A stretch of 64,000 bases of DNA from Amycolatopsis sp. 2-15 (GCF_030285625.1 NZ_CP127294.1:2986001-3050000); one strand, 5' to 3'. Numbered from the stretch's first letter, positions 49,789 through 58,647 are shown. Made by a program: numbers and translations. The notes: a model not told the origin generated them from the letters alone.

Positions 49789-51432
49789 ATGAGTGCTCCG
49801 CAGCCACCGAACCAGCCCGGGGACGGCGGCGAGCAGCCGCCGCAGGGCCCACCGAGTGGTCCCACACCTCAGCAGGACAGTCCTTTCGGCGCGTCGGAGC
49901 CGACCCAGGTGGTCCAGCCGGGCCAGCCGTACCCGTCGGCCCCGTCTTCGGGTGAAGGCGGACTGTTCGGCGAAGCCCCCGAGCCCACGCAGGTCGTGCG
50001 GCCCGGTGACGCGAACGCCGGAGGCGAAAGCCACTTCGGCGCCGAGTCGACGCAGCTCGTCCCGCCCGGCTCGCAGCCGCCGGCCATCCCGTACTCCCCG
50101 CCGCCGAGCGCGGCCGACAACCCCGCAGCCATGGGCGGCGGGTTCGGCCAGCAGGGCTTCGGGGGACAGCCCGGCGCTCCGGGTGCTCCCGGTGCTCCTG
50201 GCGCTCCTGGTGGCTTCGGCCAGCCGGGCCAGCCGCAGGGCTTCGGTGCCCCGGGCGGGTTCGACCAGGGCCAGGGTGCCTTCGGCGCTCCGCCGCAGGG
50301 CGGGTTCGGCCAGCCGGGTCAGCCGGGCGGTTTCGGAGCGCCGCCGGCTTTCGGCGCCGCGCCCGTCGCGTCCGGTGGCGGCAACAGCATGTACGGCTTC
50401 ATCGCCGGTGGCGTCGTGGCGCTGCTGGGCGTGCTGTCGCTGATCTGGTCGTTCCTCTACATGGGCGACGCGAGCGACTACTCGTCCAGCCTCGACCTGG
50501 CCCGCCAGAAGGCCGGTGACGCGCAGGTCGATCAGCTGCTCAGCCAGTCGGGCCTCGCCTCGCCGGGCGCCATCTGGTTCTACGTGATCATGGTCCTGGT
50601 CGGCGCGGTGGTCTCCATCGCGGGCGGCGCCGGGCTCATCCTGGCCGGCCGTCTCGGCGGCGGGATCAAGAAGATCGTGCCGATCGTGGTCGCCGTGGGC
50701 GGCGTGCTGCTGGGCGTCTTCGGTGTCCTGCTCATCGCCGGCTCCACGCCGAACCAGGAGCTCCTCGACCAGGCCGGCAACACGGGCGCCGACAGTATCG
50801 GCATGCCGACGCTCGTCTTCGGCATCCTGATCTTCATCGTCGGGCTCCTCGGCCTCATCCCGCCCACCGCCCAGTTCGTCGGTCTCGGCGGCGGCACCCC
50901 GGGCGGCGCGGGCGGCTTCGGTGGCCCCGCGGGTGGTGCGGGTGGCTTCGGCCAGCCGGGCCCCTTCGGCCAGCCGCAGCAGGGCTTCGGCCAGCCGGGC
51001 TTCGGCGGTCAGCCGGGTCAGCCCGGTCAGCCGGGTCAGCCGGGCTTCGGTCAGCCCGGCGAACAGCCCCCGTTCGGCCAGCCCGGCTTCGGCCAGCAGC
51101 CCGGCACCCCCAACCCGAGCAGCGGCGGCTTCCCCCAGCCCGGCGGCTACGGCCAGCCCCCGCAGCCCGGCTACGGCCAGCCCGGCGAACAGCCCGGCAG
51201 CGGCGGTTTCCCGCAGCCGGGCCAGCCCCAGCCCGGCCAGCCCCAGCCCGGCCAGCCCCAGCCCGGCCAGCCCCAGCCCGGTTACGGTCAGCCCGGTCAG
51301 CAGCCCCCTCCCGGCTACGGCCCGCCCCCCGGCTACGGCCAGCCCGGCCAGCAGCCGCCCCCGGGCTACGGCCCCCCGCCCGGGCAGCAGCCCCCGGGCT
51401 ACGGCCAGCCGCCGCAGCAACAGCAGTGGTGA
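49789..51432 (+). CDS. Gly/Pro/Gln-rich membrane protein
   Basis: A 547-aa protein with low-complexity ends around a membrane core. Residues 1-195: Pro/Gly-rich, including three TQ(V/L)V motifs ([27 protein letters not shown]; possible FHA-kinase phosphothreonine sites) and a collagen-like [14 protein letters not shown]. Residues about 200-365: four helices ([20 protein letters not shown] to [18 protein letters not shown]). Residues 370-547: GQPG/GYGQP repeats with four identical GQPQP units. Position between cbs and metB corresponds to the proline-rich antigen gene (Rv1078, pra) in M. tuberculosis, though Pra carries an RDD domain and this core is different. Possibly an envelope scaffold. 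Confidence 0.82.
   Translation: MSAPQPPNQPGDGGEQPPQGPPSGPTPQQDSPFGASEPTQVVQPGQPYPSAPSSGEGGLFGEAPEPTQVVRPGDANAGGESHFGAESTQLVPPGSQPPAIPYSPPPSAADNPAAMGGGFGQQGFGGQPGAPGAPGAPGAPGGFGQPGQPQGFGAPGGFDQGQGAFGAPPQGGFGQPGQPGGFGAPPAFGAAPVASGGGNSMYGFIAGGVVALLGVLSLIWSFLYMGDASDYSSSLDLARQKAGDAQVDQLLSQSGLASPGAIWFYVIMVLVGAVVSIAGGAGLILAGRLGGGIKKIVPIVVAVGGVLLGVFGVLLIAGSTPNQELLDQAGNTGADSIGMPTLVFGILIFIVGLLGLIPPTAQFVGLGGGTPGGAGGFGGPAGGAGGFGQPGPFGQPQQGFGQPGFGGQPGQPGQPGQPGFGQPGEQPPFGQPGFGQQPGTPNPSSGGFPQPGGYGQPPQPGYGQPGEQPGSGGFPQPGQPQPGQPQPGQPQPGQPQPGYGQPGQQPPPGYGPPPGYGQPGQQPPPGYGPPPGQQPPGYGQPPQQQQW
51220..51279 (+). repeat. 15-bp tandem repeat, four copies, in the coding region
   Basis: GGCCAGCCCCAGCCC repeated four times without change, encoding four PGQPQ units. 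Identical copies imply recent slippage or expansion. Confidence 0.9.
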
Positions 51433-51450
51433 CCAGCTGAGCTTCGTGTG

Positions 51451-51488
51451 AAAGGCCCCTTCGGTGCATGGCATCGAAGGGGCCTTTT
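51451..51488 (+). terminator. Intrinsic terminator of the proline-rich membrane protein gene
   Basis: AAAGGCCCCTTCG (51451-51463) pairs with CGAAGGGGCCTTT (51475-51487); the stem extends with G-T, T-A and G-C pairs to a 5-nt loop; TTTT ends the structure. 18 bp after the stop. Confidence 0.92.
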
Positions 51489-52146
51489 GCTGTCCGGCGG
51501 CTCTTCGGCTCTGCAGCCGGGTCGGCTCGCGCTCGCGTTTGCGCCGCTGCCGGGCAATCGCTGCGGCCGCCTGCTCGCAGGTCGACTCGCGTTCGTCTTT
51601 GTGCTGCCGTGTCCAGGGCGGTGCTCGTGCTGAGGGCGGCTTCGGTCGGGTGTCGCGTTCTGGGCTGCAGGAGCTTGCTGTCGGTGGCCGAAGCTAAGCG
51701 GAGAAGCCGTGGCGAGTCGCTGAGTTCCGTCGTAACGGTCGTTCGCCGTCGAGTGCTGTTCGGTTTCGCGATGCGGTGCCGGGCTTGTCCAGGATCAGAT
51801 AGTCGAGGCTTGTCGAATACCGTTCGGTATCGCGAGCCGCACCCACCCAAGCCGGCCCACGCCCGGTCTTCGCGGGCCATTTCCCCACTGTCGGCACTTA
51901 TCCCGTTGCGCTCCGGGAGCGCGGAGCCGCCGACGCCGCACCTGGTCACCCACACAGCCGATCTTTGCCGGAAATTGAGAAATGCTGTTTTCCACTAACA
52001 GCCCACCCTTCTGATCTTGAACCATTGCCTGACCTGAGCGAAACGGGCACCGGTTCTTCATCGCTTCACCATTTCCCGTCCATGATCGCGATTTCCGGGC
52101 TAGGGTGAGCCGTTCGTTTTCGCCTTCGGCCCGAGGGGGAGCAGAG
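51489..52146. other. Long gene-free region
   Basis: About 650 bp with no convincing gene. Open frames here lack domain content and codon bias. The part from about 51960 to 52110 is clearly more AT-rich than its surroundings (for example GAAATTGAGAAATGCTG). An ATACC-GTTC-GGTAT hairpin lies near 51817-51834, and TTCGGT(T/A)TCGCGA is directly repeated around 51760-51840. TAGGGT at 52101-52106 could be a -10 for the next gene. Its history (decayed gene or unannotated RNA) is open. Confidence 0.5.
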
Positions 52147-52674
52147 TTGACCGGCCCGTACGGATCTCCAGCGCAGCAGCGGTCAGGTCGCGCGCACGGG
52201 GAACCGCCGGCGCGGCGCGGCCGTCCGTCGGGGGCGACGGCGTTGGTCGCGGCGTTGCTGGGGCTCGTGGCGGTCGGGGCGGCGGGCTACCTGCCGGTGA
52301 CGTTGTTCATCGACATCCCTTCGGGGTTCAGTCTCGGTGACCTTCCTGTGTGGACACTCGTGGACCTCGGCGGCTACCTGGGTGCCGCCCTCTTCCTGCT
52401 CGTCGGCGCGCTCGCCACGATCTTCCGCGCCACCGCGGGCGCCGTGCTGCTGATCCTCGGCGCGGTGATCGCCATCGGCGCGATCCTGCTGGAGCCGACG
52501 CTCGGCAACGGCGGCTACGCGGCCTACTTCGAGGTCGTCTTCGCGCTGAACGGGTTCGCGGCCGTCGACCGGGCCGTGCTGGTGGTGCTGGCGCCGCTCG
52601 TGCTGGTGCTGGCGGCGCTGCGCCCGACGTTCTCGTATCTCAGGTACCGGACCTGCGTGCCCGGACAGTGGTGA
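52147..52674 (+). CDS. Four-TM membrane protein
   Basis: A 175-aa membrane protein starting TTG (LTGPYGSPAQQRSGRAHGEP), chosen because GAGGGGGAG stands about 6 nt upstream; an upstream GTG at 52105 is possible. A polar Pro/Arg head of about 30 residues precedes four helices (LVAALLGLVAVGAAGYLPV; LGGYLGAALFLLVGALATIF; AVLLILGAVIAIGAILL; AVLVVLAPLVLVLAAL). No conserved catalytic motif is visible. The head-plus-helices plan resembles the next gene and the larger one at 49789, suggesting a related group of membrane proteins between cbs and metB. Function unknown. Confidence 0.75.
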   Translation: MTGPYGSPAQQRSGRAHGEPPARRGRPSGATALVAALLGLVAVGAAGYLPVTLFIDIPSGFSLGDLPVWTLVDLGGYLGAALFLLVGALATIFRATAGAVLLILGAVIAIGAILLEPTLGNGGYAAYFEVVFALNGFAAVDRAVLVVLAPLVLVLAALRPTFSYLRYRTCVPGQW

Positions 52675-52759
52675 TTCGCGCCCCGAAAACGTCTCCGGCC
52701 TGGCACGATACGAGGACATCTCCCCGCAGCCGGTGGGGGCCGGATTCCCGAGGACTTCC

Positions 52760-53497
52760 GTGAGCTATCCCCAGAACCCCGGCCAGGGGCAGAATCCGCA
52801 GCAGTCATACGGTCAGCAGCCCTCCGGCCCACAACCCTTCCCCGGCCAGCAGCCCTACGGCCAGCCGTACCCGGGCCAGCAGTCGGCGCCGTACTCCGGT
52901 CCGCAGCCGATGCCGGGTCAGCCGTACTCGGGACCGCAGCCCGTGCCCGGCCAATACCCCCAGCAGTACGGACAGCCGAGCCAGCCGTTCCCCGCGTACC
53001 CGGGCGGCCCGGGCGTGCTCCAGCAGAAGCCGGGTGGCGGAACCGCGATCACCGCGGCCGTGCTGGCGATCCTGGGGGGCATCGTCGCGCTGCTCGGGGT
53101 GATCGGGTCGATCGTCGGGCTGTCGACGCTGCACGGTACCGAGGTGCTCTTCATCGTCTCGCTGGTCGTCGATCTCGCGCTCGCCGGTTTGCTGCTCTAC
53201 GGCGCCATCGCCCTGATCATGCACAAGCCGGCGGGCCGGATGTGTGTGATCATCGGCTGCGGAGTCTCGATCGCGTTCTCCGTGATCTCGTTGATCCTGT
53301 CGACGGCAGGCGTCGGCGCGCTCGGTGCGTCGGCCGAGTTCCTGGGCTACGGCATCGCGAGTGGTCTCGTCGCGCTCATCCCGCCGGTGGCCACGCTGGT
53401 CCTCGCGATCGTCAAGCCCACCCAGTTGTGGGTCGGACTCGGCACACCGGCGCAGCCGCAGTACCCGGGCACCTACCCTCCGCAACAAGGCTGGTGA
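52760..53497 (+). CDS. Pro/Gln-rich membrane protein
   Basis: A 245-aa protein. Residues 1-92 are a Pro/Gln/Tyr-rich head (repeats such as GPQPMPGQPYSGPQPVPGQ); then four helices between about 97 and 225 (AITAAVLAILGGIVALLGVI onward); it ends PGTYPPQQGW. GTG 52760 has GAGGA about 6 nt upstream. It has no RDD signature, so it is not a clear Pra orthologue although its position before metB matches. Similar in plan to the gene at 49789; they may interact through their low-complexity parts. Function unknown. Confidence 0.78.
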   Translation: MSYPQNPGQGQNPQQSYGQQPSGPQPFPGQQPYGQPYPGQQSAPYSGPQPMPGQPYSGPQPVPGQYPQQYGQPSQPFPAYPGGPGVLQQKPGGGTAITAAVLAILGGIVALLGVIGSIVGLSTLHGTEVLFIVSLVVDLALAGLLLYGAIALIMHKPAGRMCVIIGCGVSIAFSVISLILSTAGVGALGASAEFLGYGIASGLVALIPPVATLVLAIVKPTQLWVGLGTPAQPQYPGTYPPQQGW

Positions 53498-53606
53498 CGA
53501 ACGGTCCCCTCCGGCGCATCGTGGGACCGCACTGGCGGGACCTGCGACGACAGGTGAGGCAGGCGTGAATTCCATCCCACCTGGCGGGATTGTCGGTACC
53601 GGGCCG

Positions 53607-53612
53607 TACCCT
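53607..53612 (+). promoter_or_regulatory. Possible -10 of a leaderless metB transcript
   Basis: TACCCT ends 6 nt before ATG 53619 and no Shine-Dalgarno is present, the usual layout of leaderless actinobacterial genes. GGTACC/GTACC at 53596-53611 forms a short inverted repeat around it. Confidence 0.45.
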
Positions 53613-53618
53613 GGAACC

Positions 53619-54776
53619 ATGGTCGACGACTACTCCGTGCTGGGTTTCGAAACACGCGCCATCCACGCCGGGCAGCAGCCCGATCCGCGGACGGGCGCCG
53701 TTATCGTGCCCATTTACCAGACGTCGACCTACGCGCAGGACGGCGTCGGCGGCACCCGCGAGGGTGACTACGAGTACTCCCGCACGGCGAATCCCACGCG
53801 TACCGCGCTGGAGCAGGCCCTGGCCTCGCTCGAAGGCGCCCGCCACGCGCTGGCGTTCGCTTCGGGCATGGCGGCGTCCGACGCGGTGCTGCGCACGACC
53901 CTGCGCCCGGGCGACCACCTGGTGCTGGGCAACGACGCGTACGGCGGCACGTTCCGCCTGATCGACAAGGTGCTGAGCCTCTGGGGCATCGAGCACACCG
54001 TCGCCAACCTCGCGAACGTCGACGAGGTCCGCGCGGCGCTGCGGCCCGAGACCAAGCTGATCTGGTGCGAGACGCCCACCAACCCGCTGCTCGGCATCGC
54101 CGACATCGCGGCGCTGGCCGGCGTGGCCCACGACGCGGGCGCGCGCCTGGTCGTCGACAACACCTTCGCCACGCCCTACCTGCAGACGCCGCTGGCCCTC
54201 GGCGCCGACATCGTGGTCCACTCCACGACCAAGTACCTCGGCGGCCACTCCGACGTCGTCGGCGGGGCCGTGCTCACCAACGAGGACGAGGTCCGCGAGC
54301 AGCTGTTCTACCTCCGCAACGCCGCCGGCGCTGTTCCCGGCCCCTTCGACGCGTGGCTCACGCTGCGCGGCCTGAAGACGCTGGCGCTGCGCATGGAGCG
54401 GCACAGCGACAACGCCGAGCTGATCGTGCAGACGCTCGCCAAGCACCCGAAGGTCTCGAAGGTCTACTACCCGGGCCTGCCCGATCACCCCGGCCACGAG
54501 GTCGCGGCCAAGCAGATGCGCCGCTTCGGTGGCATGGTGTCCTTCCGCCACGCCGACGGCGAGCAGGCCGCGCTGGCCGTCGCGTCGCGCACCAAGCTCT
54601 TCATCCTGGCCGAGTCCCTGGGCGGCATCGAGTCCCTCATCGAGCACCCGGGCCGCATGACCCACGCCTCCACGGCGGGCTCCACGCTCCAGGTCCCGGC
54701 CGACCTGCTGCGCCTCTCCGTCGGCATCGAGGACGGCACCGACCTGGTCGCCGACCTCACTGCTGCGCTGGGCTGA
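53619..54776 (+). CDS. metB: Cystathionine gamma-synthase/lyase (MetB-type)
   Basis: A 385-aa PLP enzyme of the Cys/Met metabolism family. Visible: FETRAIHAGQ (10-19), YEYSRTANPT (51-60), ASGMAA for phosphate binding, and PLP lysine K205 in HSTTKYLGGHSD. The C-terminal SLGGIESLIEHPGRMTH is typical of gamma-synthase and gamma-lyase members. It should form cystathionine from an activated homoserine and cysteine, or cleave it; sequence alone does not separate these. Position downstream of cbs and proline-rich genes mirrors Rv1079. Probably leaderless; a terminator follows. Confidence 0.93.
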   Translation: MVDDYSVLGFETRAIHAGQQPDPRTGAVIVPIYQTSTYAQDGVGGTREGDYEYSRTANPTRTALEQALASLEGARHALAFASGMAASDAVLRTTLRPGDHLVLGNDAYGGTFRLIDKVLSLWGIEHTVANLANVDEVRAALRPETKLIWCETPTNPLLGIADIAALAGVAHDAGARLVVDNTFATPYLQTPLALGADIVVHSTTKYLGGHSDVVGGAVLTNEDEVREQLFYLRNAAGAVPGPFDAWLTLRGLKTLALRMERHSDNAELIVQTLAKHPKVSKVYYPGLPDHPGHEVAAKQMRRFGGMVSFRHADGEQAALAVASRTKLFILAESLGGIESLIEHPGRMTHASTAGSTLQVPADLLRLSVGIEDGTDLVADLTAALG

Positions 54777-54792
54777 GCCGGCGTTCTCGCGG

Positions 54793-54824
54793 AACCCCGT
54801 GCCACTTTGTCGTGGTGCGGGGTT
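54793..54824 (+). terminator. Terminator of metB
   Basis: AACCCCGTGCCAC (54793-54805) pairs with GTGGTGCGGGGTT (54812-54824) with two G-T pairs and a 6-nt loop, followed by TC. 17 bp after the stop. The remaining gap to 55045 holds an 18-bp GC repeat (54855-54872) shared with 35444-35461 and no gene. Confidence 0.85.
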
Positions 54825-55045
54825 TCTGCGATGGCTACTCACTCGGTCGGCACAGCCCCCGCCCTCCTCGGGGGGACTGCCCTGTTCCAGTTTACCGAGG
54901 TCACCGGCCCGAAAACGGTGATCTGGAAATTTGTGGACAACTCGGGGCCGGCGGGATCTGCTGTGGATAACCCGGGTCTACCTCGGACGGGCGCGTGCCT
55001 CTGGGCGGCCACGAGCCGGTGAATCGAGCGGACCTCAGCACACAA

Positions 55046-55077
55046 GAACCCCGCGCGGATTTCGAAGCGCGGGGTTC
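55046..55077 (-). terminator. Terminator of the small secreted protein gene
   Basis: GAACCCCGCGC (55046-55056) pairs with GCGCGGGGTTC (55067-55077), 10-nt loop; on the minus strand followed by TTGTGTG. 21 bp beyond the stop at 55098. Confidence 0.8.
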
Positions 55078-55097
55078 GGAGGAGAGGTCCAGACCCG

Positions 55098-55397
55098 TCA
55101 GGGCCGGTAGCTGCTCGGCTGCGGACCCGCCGTGTGCATGGAGTGGTGGACGGCCTCCTGCTGCTCGGCGGGCGCGGTCGGGAGCTCGGAGCCGTCGATG
55201 CAGCCGCCGACGAGCTCGACGTGGTTGTCGTGGCGGATGTACTGGGAGTGGGCGCCGCAGCCGGCCGCGTCGACGGTGAAGTAGGCGGCGCCAGTGAGGG
55301 CGACGGCGGACGCGACGCCCAGCACCAGGGGCAGGACACCGGCCGAACGGGTCGCGCGCATCCCGCGAGCGGTCGTCGCGTTTTTCCCGCGGGCCAT
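55098..55397 (-). CDS. Small secreted or membrane-anchored protein
   Basis: A 99-aa protein. A basic head (MARGKNATTARGMRATR) and a hydrophobic segment (LPLVLGVASAVALTGAAYFTV, about 22-42) form an uncleaved anchor or signal peptide. The 55-residue exported part has two Cys (about 47 and 66; likely a disulfide) and several His. No family recognised. Monocistronic, divergent from ilvA by 96 bp, with its own terminator. Confidence 0.75.
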   Translation of the reverse strand: MARGKNATTARGMRATRSAGVLPLVLGVASAVALTGAAYFTVDAAGCGAHSQYIRHDNHVELVGGCIDGSELPTAPAEQQEAVHHSMHTAGPQPSSYRP

Positions 55398-55493
55398 GGT
55401 CGCACTCCCTGATCACGTGAGGTTGCCGTTATCAGACTACCGGTCCTGCGGCGGTGGTACCTCGGCCATCCGTCGGTGGCATCATCGCGACCT

Positions 55494-56699
55494 ATGGAAC
55501 TGGTCAGCATCGAGCGGATCGAGGAGGCGCGCAAGCTCCTCGAGGGCATCACCAGGGTGACCCCCATGGAACATGCCCGCGACCTGCGGCGCTTACACGG
55601 CGGCCCGGTCTACCTCAAGTGCGAAAACCTGCAGCGCACCGGGTCGTTCAAGATCCGCGGCGCCTACACCCGCATCCACGGTCTCACCCAGGAGGAACGC
55701 GCTCGCGGCGTCGTGGCGGCGAGCGCCGGCAACCACGCGCAGGGAGTGGCGCTGGCGTCTTCGCTGTTGGGGATCTCGTCGACGGTCTTCATGCCACTGC
55801 GCGCGCCCCTGCCGAAGCTCGCGGCCACCCGCGGCTACGGTGCCGACGTGCACCTCCACGGTGCCGTCCTCGAAGAGACGCTGGCGGAGGCCATCGCGTT
55901 CTCCGAGCGCACCGGGGCGGTGTTCATCCACCCGTTCGACCACGTCGACGTGATCGCCGGGCAGGGCACCGTCGGCCTGGAGATCCTGGAGCAGGTGCCC
56001 GGTGCGAAGACCGTGCTCGTGGCCACGGGCGGTGGTGGCCTGGTCGGCGGCGTCGCGGCGGCGGTGAAGGGGCTGCGGCCCGACATCCGCGTGGTGGGCG
56101 TGCAGGCCGAGGACGCCGCCGCGTACCCGCCTTCGCTGGCGGCCGGCTCGCCCGTGCGCCTGCGCGAGCTGCACACGATGGCCGACGGGATCGCGGTCGG
56201 CGAGCCGGGGCCGGTCAGCTACGCGCACGTGTCTTCGCTGGTCGACGACGTCGTCACGGTCAGCGAGGAGTCACTGTCCCGCGCGGTGCTGCTGTGCCTC
56301 GAGCGGCGCAAGCTCGTGGTCGAGCCCGCCGGCGCCGCGACGGTCGCCGCGCTGATGCAGCACCCGGGCGCCTTCGAGCCGCCGGTGGTGGCGATCCTGT
56401 CGGGCGGCAACGTCGACCCCGTGCTGCTCCAGCAGATCATCCAGCACGGCATGACGGCCGGCGGCCGCTACCTCAAGCTCCACCTGCGCGTGCCCGACCG
56501 GCCCGGCTCGCTCGTCTCCGTGCTGACGTGCGTGAAAGAGCTCGGCGCCAACGTCCTCGACGTCGAGCACTCCCGCATCTCGGGCAGCCTCGCCCTCGGC
56601 GAGGTCGACGTGGCGCTCGCCCTGGAAACCCGCGGCCCCGAACACTGCAAGCAGGTCGAGGCCGCCCTCGCCGACGCCGGTTTCACCATCGTCTCGTGA
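55494..56699 (+). CDS. ilvA: Threonine ammonia-lyase with ACT domain
   Basis: A 401-aa PLP enzyme. PLP lysine K53 in RTGSFKIRGAY; SAGNHAQGVALA (about 78-89) contacts the phosphate; the glycine loop is TGGGGLVGGVAAAV. Residues about 325-401 are an ACT-like regulatory domain (LRVPDRPGSLVSVLTCVKEL). The reaction is threonine to 2-oxobutanoate, the first step to isoleucine. The length with one ACT domain fits the TdcB/short IlvA group. ATG 55494 is chosen; no Shine-Dalgarno is seen, so the message may be leaderless. It ends 6 bp before the convergent toxin-locus gene. Confidence 0.92.
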   Translation: MELVSIERIEEARKLLEGITRVTPMEHARDLRRLHGGPVYLKCENLQRTGSFKIRGAYTRIHGLTQEERARGVVAASAGNHAQGVALASSLLGISSTVFMPLRAPLPKLAATRGYGADVHLHGAVLEETLAEAIAFSERTGAVFIHPFDHVDVIAGQGTVGLEILEQVPGAKTVLVATGGGGLVGGVAAAVKGLRPDIRVVGVQAEDAAAYPPSLAAGSPVRLRELHTMADGIAVGEPGPVSYAHVSSLVDDVVTVSEESLSRAVLLCLERRKLVVEPAGAATVAALMQHPGAFEPPVVAILSGGNVDPVLLQQIIQHGMTAGGRYLKLHLRVPDRPGSLVSVLTCVKELGANVLDVEHSRISGSLALGEVDVALALETRGPEHCKQVEAALADAGFTIVS

Positions 56700-56705
56700 C
56701 CGTCC

Positions 56706-58181
56706 TCAGTGGACTGGCTGTTCCCCGGTGACCGCCGCCAGCGCCAGCTGCCACGCCGGCTCCCCGACGTCGGGCACCTCGAACCGCTGCCCGCGAATGT
56801 GGCTCAGCAGCTCCGGGTCCGGCGCCACGGCGTGCTCCCGCAGGTAGTACGCGACGGCGCCGGGCCACACCCAGCTGCCATCGGTCCGGAACGTCAACGG
56901 CACCACGTCCGCGCGCCCCGGCTCGAACGCGTCGACGTCGAAACTCCGCGACGCCAACACAGCCGGCGCGGACTCGAGGTAGGCCAGCACCCGCTCGCGC
57001 TCCGCCTCGGGCAGCGCCTCGCGCTCCACCACTGGCCGCCCGGCCTCGTCGAGCCCGTCGTAGACCCGCGGCGTCCGCATCTCGGCCGCCGTCGTCGCCG
57101 GCGGATCGGCGACGCCGTGCCCAGCCGGCGCGGCGGGGCCGGCTGCTTCCTCGGGAGCAGCGGCACGTTCCGGTGTTGGCAGGGCGGTGTCCGCGGGCGG
57201 TACGGAGGCTGCTTCCTCGGCTGCCGACAGGGACGCAGGCGCGCCGTGCTGCTGAGCTGTGGGCGCTGCGCCACCGTCCGGTGCCAGTGCGGCGGCGCCC
57301 TCTGACCGTGCGGCGGCTGCATCTACCGGCGTGCCTCGCTGCTGAGTCGCGGGCGTTGCGCCACCGTCTGGCTCCGGTGCAGCGGCGCCCTCTGGCGGCG
57401 CTGTGGCTGCTTCACCGGTCATGCCTTGTTGCTGAGCCGCGGGGGTGCTCGCAAGCGCTGTCCCGGTGTTCTCCTGCGGCGAGGCGGGGGCTGCGCTTTC
57501 GTCCGCCGCCGTGGCGGCACCTTGTCGAGGTGCGGCAGGTGCGTCGGTGTGAGACGCCGGCACAACGGGAGTTGGCGCGCCGCCCTGCTGTGCAGCGGTG
57601 TCCTTTTGCGCGGCTGCCGTGCGCTGGTCCGCGGGTGGCGCGGTAGCGGCGTCCGGGTGCGGGGCGGCAGGTGCGCCGGCGGGAGGTGTCGGCGCGGCGG
57701 GCGGTGGCGGCGGCGCCTCGGGCGTCCACGGCGCCGGGAGGGGTGGCAGGCCCGCGCGGGTTCGCAGCCAAGGTGGGATGAAGGCTTCCGAGCGCGGGAA
57801 GAACCGCAGTTCGTCCTGGAAGCCGAGTTGCGGGGGCGGGCGGCGCCAGACCGGCTCGACGTCCGGGCGGAAGTCGAGGCGCGGTGGGTGCTGCGGGGTG
57901 AACAGGAGCGTCGCACTGAGCCAGGTGCCGCGGCCGCGGCGGTACATGCCGCCGCGGAGGACGGCGAGGAGGCGGACGGCCTCGGGGTGCGGGCGGGCCG
58001 GGTAGTCGCGTCCGTCCGGGGCCGTGGTGACGACGTCGGCCTCGACGTGCCGCCCCACGGCCCGGTACTCGACCCGCAGCTGCCGCCAACCCGGCGGCAC
58101 GGCCGAGGCGCACGCCTGGCCGATCCGCTGGACGAGGTCCTGCTGCTGGGCCGGGCTCAGGGGTACCGGCGGTTGGCTCAA
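56706..58181 (-). CDS. YezG-like protein fused to a Pro/Ala-rich linker and an unassigned C-terminal domain
   Basis: A 491-aa protein with a TTG start (GGGAG 6 nt upstream). Residues about 10-145 repeat the plan of the two small proteins upstream: PPGWRQLRVEYRAVGRHVEA, LRGGMYRRGRGTWLSA, DELRFFPRSEAFIPPWL. This is the YezG/DUF600 immunity-like fold as I read it. Residues about 150-360 are low-complexity Ala/Pro/Thr/Gln. The last 125 residues form a separate domain with VPLTFRTDGSWVWPGAVAYY and LREHAVAPDPELLSHIRGQ, which I cannot assign. Last gene of the toxin locus, 19 bp after its neighbour. It could be an immunity protein with an added binding module, or part of a different effector. Confidence 0.75.
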   Translation of the reverse strand: MSQPPVPLSPAQQQDLVQRIGQACASAVPPGWRQLRVEYRAVGRHVEADVVTTAPDGRDYPARPHPEAVRLLAVLRGGMYRRGRGTWLSATLLFTPQHPPRLDFRPDVEPVWRRPPPQLGFQDELRFFPRSEAFIPPWLRTRAGLPPLPAPWTPEAPPPPPAAPTPPAGAPAAPHPDAATAPPADQRTAAAQKDTAAQQGGAPTPVVPASHTDAPAAPRQGAATAADESAAPASPQENTGTALASTPAAQQQGMTGEAATAPPEGAAAPEPDGGATPATQQRGTPVDAAAARSEGAAALAPDGGAAPTAQQHGAPASLSAAEEAASVPPADTALPTPERAAAPEEAAGPAAPAGHGVADPPATTAAEMRTPRVYDGLDEAGRPVVEREALPEAERERVLAYLESAPAVLASRSFDVDAFEPGRADVVPLTFRTDGSWVWPGAVAYYLREHAVAPDPELLSHIRGQRFEVPDVGEPAWQLALAAVTGEQPVH

Positions 58182-58200
58182 TGCGTCTCCCGCGGTGGTG

Positions 58201-58647
58201 TCAGTTGCCGGCGGCGGCGAGCCGCTCGCGGAACCAGTCGGGCATGAACTCCTCGGTGCGGGGGAACCGCTCCTGCTCGATCGCGAACTGCTCCGCGGCC
58301 GGGTACGGGTCGAAGTCCGGTTCGTTGCGCCAGTTGTACTGGATCGTGAACCGGCTCGGCGGCTCGATGCCGAAGCGCGCGGAGAACCACGTCCCCTCGC
58401 CCTCGGTGTACATGCCGCCGCGCAGGCGCTGGAACATCTTCCACACGTCGACCGGCGGGTCCCACGGGCGGAACGTGCCGCTGGGGTCCTTCACCCCGAC
58501 TGCGACGTCGACGTTGCGGCCGACCATGCGGTAGTCGATCATCACCTGCTGCCAGCCCGGCGGCAGGGCTTCGACCACGGCCGTGGTGATCTCACCCAGC
58601 AGCTCGTTCTGCTGGATCGGGTCCAGCTCCGGCCACTTGAACGGCAT
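58201..58647 (-). CDS. YezG-like immunity-type protein
   Basis: A 148-aa single-domain protein. Pattern: ITTAVVEALPPGWQQVMIDY near the start, a central LRGGMYTEGEGTWFSARF, then NEPDFDPYPAAEQFAIEQERFPRTEEFMP and WF. It is related by these motifs to the N-terminal part of 56706-58181 and to 58711-59148. The layout agrees with YezG-type (DUF600) immunity proteins that neutralise WXG/LXG nuclease toxins; identification is by pattern and context. ATG 58647 has AGGAGG 9 nt upstream. Third gene after the toxin; it could protect against related toxins of neighbours. Confidence 0.75.
   Translation of the reverse strand: MPFKWPELDPIQQNELLGEITTAVVEALPPGWQQVMIDYRMVGRNVDVAVGVKDPSGTFRPWDPPVDVWKMFQRLRGGMYTEGEGTWFSARFGIEPPSRFTIQYNWRNEPDFDPYPAAEQFAIEQERFPRTEEFMPDWFRERLAAAGN

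Noticed and set aside
51464..51998. Several overlapping open frames after the Pro-rich membrane protein
   Set aside because: All are Arg/Ser-rich, begin inside or just after a terminator, and none shows consistent third-position bias.
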